Assembly (NCBI GenBank): GCA_007258455.2
Contig: VDFB02252616.1
Location: 120,688,552-120,752,551, forward strand
Direction of reading: 5' to 3'
Length of the DNA: 64,000 nt
Source of the DNA: Sequoia sempervirens
Taxonomy: Eukaryota > Streptophyta > Pinopsida > Cupressales > Cupressaceae
Shown here: piece by piece, positions 21,931-32,759 of the stretch
Numbering within the stretch: position 1 is the stretch's first letter
How the letters are laid out: every line of letters starts with the position of its first letter
Program-made: the position numbers and the translations under genes
The notes under the pieces: model-generated
The model's input: only the letters and a program-made list of their open reading frames with translations
The model's database searches: none
Told to the model about the DNA's origin: nothing

Positions 21931-24288
21931 GAATATGGGAGATGAATCACTTGATTCTTTGGATCGATCTTTATTTTATGCCCCAAAGTAGAAAGTCTTA
22001 GGATGCCTTGAGGATCAAAGATGATGATATGCTGATGATGTTAGGGATGGATGATACAAATGTTTTGGCTTTTGATAAATCTTGAATGAGATACTAGGCT
22101 TTGTAGATTTTGATTTTTATTTTGGGATTTTGTCCTTGATTTTGATTTTAATTTTGATTTGGATTTTGAACAAAAAGACCCTAAGATGTTGGATGATGAT
22201 CTAAGGGATAGCTTTATTCAAAGGATGATGATTTGAATATGTGTGAGGAGAAGGATGCATCTACCCACACATATTCAAACAAGATGATCATTTTTCTAAG
22301 TATATGAAGAAGGATTCATCTACATATACTAAGCTAGACAAGATGATTTTGATAACTTTGACTAAGTATATATGTAAAAGGATGCATCTACACATGCCTA
22401 GCCAAAGGTGTTTTTGATAATGTTCTTCAAGGATTTAGTCTCAATGATTTTGATGATTTTGATTTTGCCACAAAGCCTAGTATTAAGGATGATTTCAATA
22501 TTTTCCAAAAGGTGATTGTGAGATGATGTTTTGTTTTTATGTTTGGAGGATGGATGCAAAATATTTTGATATGTTTTGATCCTAATATGAACCTAAAAAG
22601 GTATACTTTGTTTTCCTAGACCTAGGTATTGAAGAGCATGCAAATGCTTCCAAAAGACCTTTGTAACCAAGAAATGATTTCATTTGAACATTCATTTTCG
22701 GATTTCCAACCAATGATTTTTTGCTTTGGGATTGTGAGTCTTCAACACATATGAAAGTTCATTTTGCTTAGCTTTGCTTAATGTCTTTATTTTACCAAAA
22801 ACACTTTCTTCAATTAGGTTTTCAAACTAAGATGTCCAATGTCTTAATTTCTTCAAACCCCACAAGACATATTATGTGGAAATTCAATGAACTTAAGGAA
22901 AGGGTTTTCCTATTGTTTACTTAAGGAGACAAATCGAGATATAATCCAATGTTTAGAAACCTCTAAGGATGTGAATCCCAAGGGAAAGCAATAACATATG
23001 GATTGAGTCAATTTTATTTGTCTTCAAAAGGGTTTGAAATTTGGATGAGTTTCAAGTGTTTGTTTCCATGATGTTTTCGATCAAGCAATGCATTTTGTAA
23101 CCTAAGAATAAGTACACTCCTATGGATGTGTAAGACAATATTTGTTAGATTCCCACTTGGATGAGTTTAGCTACGCTTATCTCTAGTGAATGGTTAGATG
23201 CTTGAACCCACTGGCTCCCCTCCATGACACTCACTTATACAGGGCAGCCAAGCATCAACACCCATGAAACTCCCATGGCATGTTTTCCATCTCTACTAGA
23301 AGACCGTAAAAGTGTGGGGTGGCTTGAGAATGACCGTTCTTGCATCAACAAATAGATTAAAGGATTTTGGAAAATTCTAGCACATGGGTTTTAGTAAGGA
23401 CTTTACGTTCATGGAGATTGACCCATACGACAAGAGTCCCCTTTTGGATCCATCTTGTTGGAATCAACCATGTGATATTGGTGTTTCTTCCAATATCCAC
23501 ATTTATATCCCAGTTGGAAATACTCTTGGCTTTAGAGTGTTACCGGTTGAGTCGTTCCCTTGGGTGAGTACTTTTTCCCCAAGGCAGGCCCTCTAGGATA
23601 AATAAAAGTGAATGAAGAACAATATTCATAATTCAATCAATCCTTTGTTGGCAACAAGGAAAGAGAATATAGGCAACAATTCCCCCCACTCACACTCGCA
23701 CAAGATGTTCAATTTTAAACCCAAATCAAAGTGTGGAGGTGATTGCTTTGTCTCACCCTAAAGTCATGAAAAAGGCCTTTTGATTCTCAAGATCGCTATA
23801 AAGCACGAGAGAAGTGCATACATCCTTTTTCAATGGATTTAGTTTAAGTAAGCTCTCACAAAAAACAAAGCTACACATGTTCTTTTTAGATCCACAAAGC
23901 AAAAAATGTGAGTTCGTTTTAGAGCACCAAATCACAAGTGAAAGACATTTTGTTCAATTGTTTAATCCCATAAAAAAATATAGTATGTTGTTGATCCTAT
24001 TGTTCATTTTAGCCCCTTGCAAGAAAATAAACAAAAATATCTTTTTTTTAAACCCAAAGGAAGATTAGTGTTCTAGAATGAAAAGATAACAAATTCTCAA
24101 AATAGTGTTAAGCAAAAACTAAAGTGTTTAAAAACACTTTGATTTCGTAAGACATAGCCCTCATGCTCCTTCTTTCTTCAATTTCAATTTCCAACCTACA
24201 AAGAAGAAAAACAAATCAGATTCTGGAAAAATATAGAAGTTAAAAACCAGAAAACAGAAGATAAATTAATCATAAATCAAAAGCACGT
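21931..24288 (-). mobile_element. 5' leader of element B
   Basis: Long untranslated leader between the missing primer-binding site and gag. It is near-identical to 58313-60670 of C; about 400 bases around 22080-22440 are identical by eye. It holds three stem-loops with a shared loop motif (22232-22279, about 22296-22333, about 22363-22402). Identical 84- and 60-residue frames occur in both copies, but on opposite strands of the same stretch and with no domain, so I do not call them genes. The sequence stops at the N gap. Confidence 0.7.
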
Positions 24289-24388
24289 NNNNNNNNNNNN
24301 NNNNNNNNNNNNNNNNNNNNNNNNNNNNNNNNNNNNNNNNNNNNNNNNNNNNNNNNNNNNNNNNNNNNNNNNNNNNNNNNNNNNNNNN
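24289..24388. other. Assembly gap of exactly 100 N
   Basis: Exactly 100 N, the usual placeholder for a gap of unknown size between contigs. Left of it is the leader of B, right of it GA satellite. The left edge corresponds to position 58313 in C. All order and orientation statements across it are provisional. Confidence 0.98.
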
Positions 24389-24443
<55 letters not shown>

Positions 24444-24608
24444 TGGTAGGGACCATAGAGAGGTAGATGGAGAGAGAGATAGTGAGAGAGAGAGACCTGA
24501 GATGGAGATGGAGATTGAGAGAGATAGGGAGAGAGAGATTGTTGGAGGGAGAGAGAGACTTGAGAGGGACAGAGGGAGATAGAGGGAGGGAAAGGGAGAG
24601 AGACTTGA

Positions 24609-24688
<80 letters not shown>

Positions 24689-25029
24689 GTGAGTTAGAAT
24701 GGATGGAGAGAGAGAGAGGGAGAGTGAGAAGGAGATGGAGATGGAGTGGTAGGGACCATAGAGAGGTAGATGGAGAGACAGATAGGGAGAGAGAGAGAGA
24801 CCTAAGATGGAGATGGAGAGTGAGAGTGAGAGAGATAGGGAGAGAGAGATTGTTGGAGGGAGAGAGAGACTTGAGAGGGACAGAGGGAGATAGAGGGAGG
24901 GAAAGGGAGACATACTTGAGAGGGAGAGAGGTAGGGAGAGAGGGAGAGAGAGTGGGAGAGAGAGAGATACTTGAGATGGAGAGAGTGTGAGTGTGAGTGA
25001 GACATTGAGAGAGAGAGAGAGTAGGAGAG

Positions 25030-25088
<59 letters not shown>

Positions 25089-25430
25089 TGGGAGAGACTT
25101 AAGAGGAAGAGATACTTAAAAGGGAGGGAGAGAGAGAGAGGGATAAGGAAGATGGAGAGTGAGAGGGAGATGGAGAGGGAGAGAGAGAGAAGGAGATGGA
25201 GTGGGAGGGAGCTGAGAGAGAGAGGGAATGAGAGAGAGAGAGAAGGAAGGATGGAGATAGAGGTAGAGAGATATGTCTAGAGGTCAAGGAGAGAGAGTGA
25301 GAAAGATAGGTACAAGAGGGACAAAGAGAGAAGAAAGGAGCGAGGGATAGGTCTAGAGCTTAAGCGGAGACATAGTGATATATAGAGAGCTAGAGAAAGG
25401 GATAGATAGATATGATGATTTATAAAGACT
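24389..25430 (+). repeat. GA-rich satellite, left block
   Basis: Purine-rich plus strand with near-pure GA runs at 24389-24432, 24612-24684 and 25029-25084. Between them is a more complex unit (GGTAGGGACCATAGAGAGG, GAGATTGTTGGAGG, AGACTTGAGAGGG) present twice, starting at 24441 and 24744 (offset 303 bp). The words GAGACCT.AGA and GACTTGAGAG recur in the right-hand GA block. Open frames of Arg/Glu or Ser/Leu repeats here are artefacts of composition. Confidence 0.9.
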
Positions 25431-25995
25431 TGTTCATCTCCTTGCTAGAAAAAATATAAATATTTCATTATTCATTACTTTTTCTAATGTGTAAAGTATT
25501 TTGAGATGAGTGTTACAAAGAAATCATGAAAAAAGACTTTGCATGTGAAAGTAGTGAGCATTCGATGTTTCAAAAATGAAATATGAAGTTAAAATGATTA
25601 TAATTATTTTTTGGTGTACAATATAGAAACACCACCTATTACATTACGTAGAGCTCTCAATTAAATTTCCAATGCCTATAAAAAGTTGAAATTTTGATAA
25701 GAAACACAAAATTAATGCCCATTTTACTAACGAGGGTTTTTTAGGTCTTCAAAACAGATGTATGTTTCAAATGGATATCTATTTTGTTTTTCAAAAAAAT
25801 GGGTTCCCGCTTTCTAAAACAGATATTCATTTTGAAAACAAAATGTATATTTGTTTTGGTTTGGTATTACCAAACCAAAATGGATATTGCACCCAAGCCT
25901 ACAAAAAGTTAAAGGCAGAAATTTCATGTTTTTGGACGTGTTGAAAATGCCTTTTTTCACATTTCAACTTTTTAGACCCCCATGATCTTGTATAG
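25431..25995. other. AT-rich unique island between satellites
   Basis: No gene or element is recognised. It contains a perfect hairpin, arms TTTTGGTTTGGT (25854-25865) and ACCAAACCAAAA (25869-25880) around a 3-base loop, and related ACAGAT.T/AAATGGATAT words around 25755-25890. Confidence 0.5.
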
Positions 25996-27490
25996 AGCCT
26001 TTCCCTCTCTACTCTCTATCTCTCCTCTCCCTCCCTCTACCTACATCTCTCTCTTACTCTCTATCCAGGCTATCTTCCCCCTCTTTCTCTCTAACTCTCT
26101 CCTCTCTGTCTCATAATTCTCTCTCCCTCCCTCTCACTCTCTCCTCTCTATCTCACCACTCCCTCTATCTCTCTCTCTCACACACACAAACCTTTATCTC
26201 CCTCCCTAACACTCCCTCCCTCACTCCTCCCCTCTATACTTCTCTATATCTCTCACCCCCCTCCATCTCTCGACCTCACCCTCCATCCCCTTCTTTTTGT
26301 CTCTCCTCCCAATCTCTCTCACTATTGTCCCTCCCTCCCTCCCCCCTCTTTCTCTCTCAATTTCTCATTTTCTCTATCTCACTATTCTCTCTCTATCACT
26401 CACACAAAAACCTCTATCTCCCTCCCTACTTCTCCCTACCTCCCTCCCCTCTCTACTCTCTATCTATCATCTCTTTCCCTCTCTATACCTACCTCTCCAT
26501 CCATCACACTCTCTCTCTCCATCCCTCTCTATCTCACCTATGTCTCCTTCCCTACCTCTTTCCCTCTCTACTATCTATCTCTCCTCTCCCTTCCTCTACC
26601 CTATCCTTGTCTCTCCATCCCTCTCTCTCTCTCTCTCTCTCCTCTCTATCTCACCATTATCTCTATCCCTACCTCTCACTCCTCTCTAAATCGCCATTGT
26701 TTCTCTCTCCCATTTTCCCTCCTTCCGTCTCACTCCCTCCTCTCTAAATCACCATTCTCTCTCTATCCCTCTTTCCCTCCTTCCCTCTCTATGTCTCACC
26801 TATCATTTTCTACCTATCCTTTCCTCCAACCTCCCTCTCTCTCTTTATCTCTTTTTGATTCTCTCCTTACCTCTCTACTCTCTATCTCACCACTCTCTCC
26901 ATCTCACTCTCCCTCCCTCTCTCCTTCCCTTTCTACCTACCTCTCCCTCCACTACCTACTACTCTCTCTATCTCTCTCTCCTCCCCCCTCTTTCTCTCTT
27001 ACTCTCTCCTTCCCTCTCTACTCTCTATCTCTCCACCCTTCCCCCTCTACTCTATTTCTCTCTCCTCCTTCCTCTCTCCCCTAATTTTCTCTCCTCTCAC
27101 TCTCTCTCCCTCTCACACACACTCACCTCTATCTCCTCCTTTCCTCTCCCTCCATCCCTCCACTCTCTACTTCTCTCTATCTATCATTTCTCTCTACATC
27201 TCCTTCCCTCTCTATTTATCTTTATCTCCCCTCTCCCTCTCCTTTACCACCTCTCCCTCCATCACTCTATATCTCAATTGTCTATCCTCCCTACCTCTTT
27301 CCCTCTCTAATCTCTCTCTCTCACATAATCACCCCTATCTCTTCCCTACCTATCCCCCTTCCCCTCTCTACTTCTCTCTCTCTCCTCTCTCTACATCTCC
27401 TTCCCCCTCTACCTATATTTATCTCACCTCTCCCTCTATTTACCTACCTCTCCCTTCATTACTATGTATCTCACCTATTTTTCCTTACCT
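25996..27490 (+). repeat. CT-rich satellite
   Basis: Pyrimidine-rich plus strand made of CTCTCTATCTC, TCCCTCCCT and CTACCTCTC words, without a strict period. CTCTCTATCTCACC recurs; its complement GGTGAGATAGAG recurs in the right GA block, so the two blocks look like inverted relatives around the telomere-like array. Long Ser/Leu/Pro frames here are not genes. Confidence 0.88.
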
Positions 27491-29270
27491 ACCTAGCATT
27501 GATGGATTAAGGGTTGAGGGTTGAGAATTGAGGGTTGATGGTTTAATGTATAGGGTAGTGGGTAGAGGGTTTAATGGTTCAGGGTTTATGGTTTGAGGGA
27601 TGAGGGTTGAGGGTTTAAGGTTGATGGTAGAGGGTTGAGGGTATAGGGTTGAGGGTTGAGGGTTTAAGGTTGAGGGTAGAGGGTTGAGGGTATAGGGTTG
27701 AGGGATTAGGATTGAGTGTCCAATGTATAGGGTAGAGGGTATAGGGGTTGAGGGATTAGGGTTTAAGGGTTGAGGGTTGAGGGTTTAAGGGTTGAGGTAT
27801 TAAGGGTTGGGGATTGAGGGATTAGGGTAGAGAGATTACTTGGGTTTAAGAGTTGAGGTTATAGGGTTGAGGGTAGAGGGTATTGGGTTGAGGGTAGAGG
27901 GTAGAGGGTTTAAGGGTTTTGGGTTTAGGGGTTAAGGGTTGAGGGTTTAGGGTTTAGGGTTTAGGGTTGAGTTTTTAAGGATTTAAGGGTTGAGGGATTA
28001 GGGTAGAGAGGGAGGGAAGGATTGAGGGAGATATGGAGGGAGAAGTGAGATAGCGAGGAGAGAAGAGGGGGGAGGGACATAGATATATGAGGGTTGAGGA
28101 TCCAATGTATAGGTTAGAGGGTTGAGAATTCAGTGTATAGGGTCGAGGACATATGCGGTTGATGGTTTAGGGTATTGTGTTGAGGGTATAGGGTTGAGGG
28201 TAGAGGGTATTTGGTTGAGGGTAGAGGGTAGAAGGTTTAAGGGTTTAGGGTTTAAGTGTTTAGGGTTGAGGGTTTAGGGTTGAGGGAAGAGGGTTTAGGG
28301 TATATGTTTGAGGGTATATGGTTGAAGGATTAGGGTTGATGGTCCAATGTATAGGTTAGAGGATATAAGGATTGGGGATTTAGTGTTTAAGGGTTGAGGG
28401 TTGAGGGATTAAGGTTTGAGGATTGAGAATTGAGGGTTGAGCATTTAATGTATAGGGTAGAGGGTAAAGGGTTTAAGGGTTTAGGGTTTAAGGTTTGAGG
28501 GTCGAGAGTTTAAGGTTGAGGGTAGAGGGTTGAGGGTATAGAATTGATGGATTAGAGTTGAGGTTCCAACATATAGGGTAGAGGGTATATGGGTTGAGGG
28601 TTAATTAAGGGTTGAGGGATAAAAGGGTTAAGGTTTGAGGGATTAAGGTAGAGAGATTAATTGGTTTTAAGGGTTTAATGGTTGAGGGATTAGGGTTGAG
28701 GGTAAAGGGTATTGGTTTGAGGGTAGAGCGTAGAGGGTTTATGGGTTTAGGATTTAAGGGTTGAGGGTTGAGGGTTTAGGGTTGAGTGTTTAAGGGTTTA
28801 AGGGTTGAGGGTATAGGGTTGATGGATTAGGGAAGAGATGGATGGATGGATGGATGGAGGGAGATATTGAGGGAGAAGTGAGATAGAGATAAGGAGAGAA
28901 GAGGAGGGAGCTACAAAGATAAATGAGGGCTGAGGATCTAATGTATAGGGGAGAGGGTTGAGAATTGAGGGTATACTGTTGAGGACCTATTAGTTTTATG
29001 GTTTAGGGTATTGTGTTGAGGGTATATGGTTGAGCGATTAGGGTTGAGGGTAGAGGGTAGAGGGTTGAGGGTAGAGGGTAGAAGGTTTAAGGGTTTAGGG
29101 TTTAAGGGTTTATAGTTGAGGGTTTATGAATGAGGGTAGAGGATTTAGGGTATAGGCTTGAGGGATTAGTGTTGAGGGTCCAATGTATATGGTAGAGGGT
29201 AGAGGGTATTGGGTTGAGGGTAGAGGGTTTAAGGGTTAATGGTTTAGGGTTTAGGGTTAAGGTTAGAGGG
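27491..29270 (+). repeat. Degenerate telomere-like (TTTAGGG) array
   Basis: G-rich plus strand of 6-8-base variants of the plant telomere repeat: TTTAGGG, TTGAGGG, TAGAGGG, TATAGGG and TTTAAGGG. Exact TTTAGGG in tandem is rare (three in a row about 27946-27967). A higher-order copy is visible: blocks near 27522-28400 and 28425-29270 share the same order of variants (GAGAATTGAGGGTTGA; AATGTATAGGGTAG; a GGGAGAAGTGAGATAG patch at about 28030 and 28880), offset about 0.85-0.9 kb. The polarity is constant. Confidence 0.85.
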
Positions 29271-30585
29271 AAGAGAGATAGAGGGAGTGAATGAGTGAGA
29301 GAGAGAGACCTAAGAGATGGAGAGGGGGTAGGAGGGAGAGACTTGAGAGAGAGGGGGGAGGGAGTGGGAGAGAGATAGAGGAAGACAGGGTTAAGGGTAG
29401 AGGGTAGAGGGTTTAAGGGTTTAGGGTTTAGGTTAGAGGGGAGAAAGATAGAGGGATTGACTGAGTGAGAGATAGACCTAAGAGAGGGAGAGGGGGTAGG
29501 AAGGAGAGACTTGAGAGAGAGAGAGAGAGAGAGGGAGTGGGAGAGAGATAGAGGGTAGAGAGTTAATGGTAGAGGGTAGAGGGTTTAAGGGTTAATGGTT
29601 TAGGGTTTAGGGTTAAGGGTAGAGAGGAGACACTTCAAAGAGAGAGAGGGTAGAGGGTGGAGGGTAGAGGGTGGAGGGTTTTAGGTTTTAGGTTTTAAGG
29701 GTTTAGAGTTTAGGGTTAAGGGTGGAGGGGAGAGAGATAGAGGGAGTGACTAAGAGAGAGAGAGACCTAGGAGAGGGGGAGGGGGTAGGAGTGAGAGACT
29801 TGAGAGAGAGAGGGAATGAGAGATAGATGTATAGGGGTTAATGGTAGATGGTAGAGGTTTTGGTTAGTTTAGGTTTACGGGTTATGGGTTTAGGGTTTAT
29901 GGTTAAGGGTAGAGGGGAGAGAGATAGGAGGGAGTGGGAGAGAGAGAGAGACCCGAGAGAGTGAGAGGGGTGAAGCAAGGGAGAGACTGAGAGAGAGAGG
30001 GGTAGAGGGTAGAGCTTTAAGGGTTTAGGGCTAGGGTTAAGGGTAGAGGGGGGAGAGATAGAGGTATTTAGGTGAGAGAGAGAGAGAGTGGGAGAGAGTG
30101 AGTGGTGAGATAGAGTGGGTAGAGGTTACAAAGAGGGTAGGAAGGTAGAGGGTTAAGGGGTAGAGGGGAGAAAGATAGGAGGAGGAGTGAGAGAGAGACT
30201 TTTTGAGAGAGGGAGAGAGGGTAGGATATGGTGAATTGATAGAGAGAGAGGCAGGAGGGAGGGAGGATGGAGGGAGTGAGTGGGAGAGAGATAGGAGGGT
30301 AGAGGGTTAAGCGAGAGGGTAGAGGATTTAAGGGTTTAGAGTTTACAAGGGTTATGGGTTTAGGTTTAGGGTTAAGGGTAGAGGGAAGATAGATAGAGGG
30401 GGTGAGTGAGAGAGAGAGAGACCTGAGAGAGGGAGAGGGGGTAGGAGGGAGAGTCTTGAGAGAGAGATGGAGGGAGTGGGAGAGAGATAGAGAGTAGAGG
30501 GTTTAAGGGTTAAGGGCTAAGGGCTAATGGTAGAGTGGAGAGACATAGTAGGAGTGAGTGAGAGAGAGACTTGAGAGAGGAGAGA

Positions 30586-30665
<80 letters not shown>

Positions 30666-30860
30666 GGTAGAGGGTTGATTTTAGAGGGTATCTGAGGGTT
30701 TTAAGGGTTTAGGATTTAAGGTTTGACAGTTAAGGGTTTAGGGTTAAGAGTATAGGGGAGAGAAATAGAGGAAGTGAGTGAGAGAGAGAGAGACCTGAGA
30801 GAGGGAGAGGGGGTAGGAGGGATAGACTTGAGAGAGAGAGAGAGAGAGAAGGGGTAGGTA
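29271..30860 (+). repeat. Composite telomere-like/GA higher-order repeat
   Basis: Alternation of a GA core (GAGATAGAGGGAGTGA, GACCTGAGAGAGGGAG, GGGGGTAGGAGGGAGAGAC, TTGAGAGAG) with a telomere-like patch (GTTTAAGGGTTTAGGGTTTA, GGGTTAAGGGTAGAGGGGA). The core recurs near 29271, 29446, 29734, 29917, 30051, 30165, 30385, 30540 and 30757, about nine units of irregular 110-300 bp length. A pure GA run lies at about 30588-30660. Confidence 0.8.
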
Positions 30861-32690
30861 GAGAGGAAGAGGGGAGAGATAGATATGTAGGTAGAGAGTT
30901 TAGATAGAGATAGAGTAGAGAGGGGAAGGGAGGGAGAAGTTAGAGAAAGAAGAAGGAAGGTGGAGAGATTGAGAGAGGGAAGGAGGGAGAGAGGGAGAGA
31001 TAGAATGAGGTATAGAGGGATAGGTAGATATAGAGAAGTAGAGAGGGAACGAGAGATGGAGGGAGATGTAGGGATGGAGAGAGAGAGGTAGGTAGAGAGA
31101 GGGAGGGGAGATATAAAGAAGTAGAGAGGGAAGGAGAGATGGATGGAGATGTAGGGATAGAGGGAGAGATAAGGATTTAGAGAGAGAGAGGTGAGAGAGA
31201 GCAATAGAGAGAGAGGTAGGTAAGGAGAGGGAGGGGGAGACAAAGAGAAGTGGAGAGGGGAGGAGAGAGGGAAGAACAGATAGGGATGGAGGGAGAGAGA
31301 GGTGAGATAGAGAGAGAGCAAGGAGGGAGGGATATTTAGGGAGAGAGGTGAGATAGAGAGAAAGAAAGTAAAGAGGGAAGGAGGAGAGAGATAGAGAGCT
31401 GATAGAGAGAAGTAGAGACATAAGGAGGAAGGTAGAGAGATTGAGAGAGGGAAAGAGAGAGGGAGAGAGAAAGAGGTATATAGGGTAGGTTAGATAGAGA
31501 GATGTAGAGTGAAGTTTGGTGGAAGCGAGAGAGGAGGGAGGGATAGGTAAATATGGATAGTTGAGATTGATAGAAGGAGAGAGAGAGAGATAAATAGGTG
31601 GAGAGAGGGCAATGAGAGATAGAAAGAGGGAGAGGGAGAGAGGAGAGATAGAAAGAGGGGGAGAGAGGGAGAGATAGAGAGAGTAGAGAGGGAGGAGATA
31701 AATAGAGAGAGGTGATAGAGAGAGAAGTAGAGAGGAAAAGAAGGTGAATATATTGAGAGAGGCAAGGAGGGAAAGAGAAATAGGTATAGAGGGACAGCTA
31801 GGTAGAGAGAAGTAGATATGAAAGGAGAGATAGAGGGAGAGGTAGGGATGGAGAGAGAGTTGATATAAAAACATAGAGAGGTCTAGGTAGATAGAGGGAG
31901 GAGGAGATAAAGAGAAGTATAGAGGGAAGGAGAGAGGTAGGAAGAGGTAGGGAGGGAGAAAGAGAGAGGTGAGAGAGATAAGAGAGAGGAGGGAGGGATA
32001 TGTAGGGAGAGAGACCTATGAGATAGAGTAAAAGAGAGTAGAGAGGGAAGGGGAGAGAGAAGTGAGATAGGTGATAGAGATGTGTGATGGAGAGAGAAGT
32101 AGAGAGGTGAGGAGGAAGGTGGAGAGATTGAGAGGGAAGGAGGGGGGAGAGAGAAAGAGGTATAGATGGATAGGTTAGATAGCGAGAAGTAGAGAGAAAA
32201 GGTGGGTGAAAGGAAGAAAGAGAGGTGAGATAGAGAGAAGTAGAAAGGGAAGGAGAGAGGGGGAGATAGAGAAAATTATAGAGGGAGGGAGGAAAGGAGA
32301 GAGAGGTGAGATAGAGAGAACTAGAGAAGAAAGGATAGAGAGAATGGTAAGATAGAGAGTAAAGAGGGAAGGAGAGAAAGAGGGAAGCAAAGAGTGAGAG
32401 AGAAAGAGGGGAGAGAGGGATAGGTAGGTATAGAGAGAGGTGATATAGAGAGTAGAGAGAGATATATAGAGATACAAGGAGATGTAGGGGAGATAGAGAA
32501 ATGTAGAGAGGGAAGGAGGGAGGGAGGGAGATAGATATTAGAGGGAACGAGAGAGAGATGGACATGTAGAGACGTAGTTCTTGAGCTCAAGGGAGAGAGT
32601 GCCAGATAAAGGGATGGGGATAGTGAGAGAGAGAGAGAGAGGTCTAGAGAATAAGAGATGAAAATGAGTGAGATAGAGAGATGAAATTTG
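30861..32690 (+). repeat. GA-rich satellite, right block
   Basis: Purine-rich, with recurring GGTGAGATAGAGAGAAGTAG and GGGAAGGAGAGAG words about 60-130 bp apart. It is the complement type of the CT block at 25996-27490. The array ends near 32690 in four tandem copies of an ATTACTAAAATTTGAC unit (about 32696-32759). Minus-strand Ser/Leu frames are compositional. Confidence 0.88.
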
Positions 32691-32759
32691 ACCTCCTATT
32701 ACTAAAATTTGACCTCCTGATTACTAAAATTTGACATGTTGATTACTAAAATTTGACTA

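Larger units (their letters stand above)
6819..24288 (-). mobile_element. Element B, Tat-type LTR retrotransposon, 5' end lost at gap
   Basis: In transcription order (right to left): leader 24288-21931, gag, nucleocapsid-like finger and protease, reverse transcriptase, degraded RNase H, second RNase H, integrase, a 5.6-kb 3' region with an antisense PMD gene, polypurine tract, 3' LTR 8100-6819. The 5' LTR and primer-binding site should lie beyond 24288, but a 100-N gap follows and GA satellite resumes. All coding parts carry stops or shifts. It is inserted in element A (5-bp duplication AATGG). The overlapping copy is element C. Confidence 0.88.

Noticed and set aside
22200..22410. CRISPR-like spaced repeats
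   Set aside because: Only three units with differing stems in a plant retrotransposon leader; they are stem-loops with a common loop motif.
23814..24068. 84-residue frame identical in B and C (58533-58787)
   Set aside because: Identity reflects near-identical copies. The opposite strand is also open, there is no domain, and it lies in an untranslated leader.
6819..24288. Two independent insertions B and C at unrelated sites
   Set aside because: The complementary element A borders, same AATGG and shared stops make one insertion more likely; kept as the alternative in the findings.
27491..30860. True chromosome end (telomere)
   Set aside because: Exact TTTAGGG repeats are rare, and the array is internal with unique and element DNA on both sides.
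24266..32590. Long Ser/Leu/Pro- or Arg/Glu-repeat open frames (100-324 residues)
   Set aside because: They lie wholly within GA/CT satellite on whichever strand lacks stops; one even runs through the N gap. Composition explains them.
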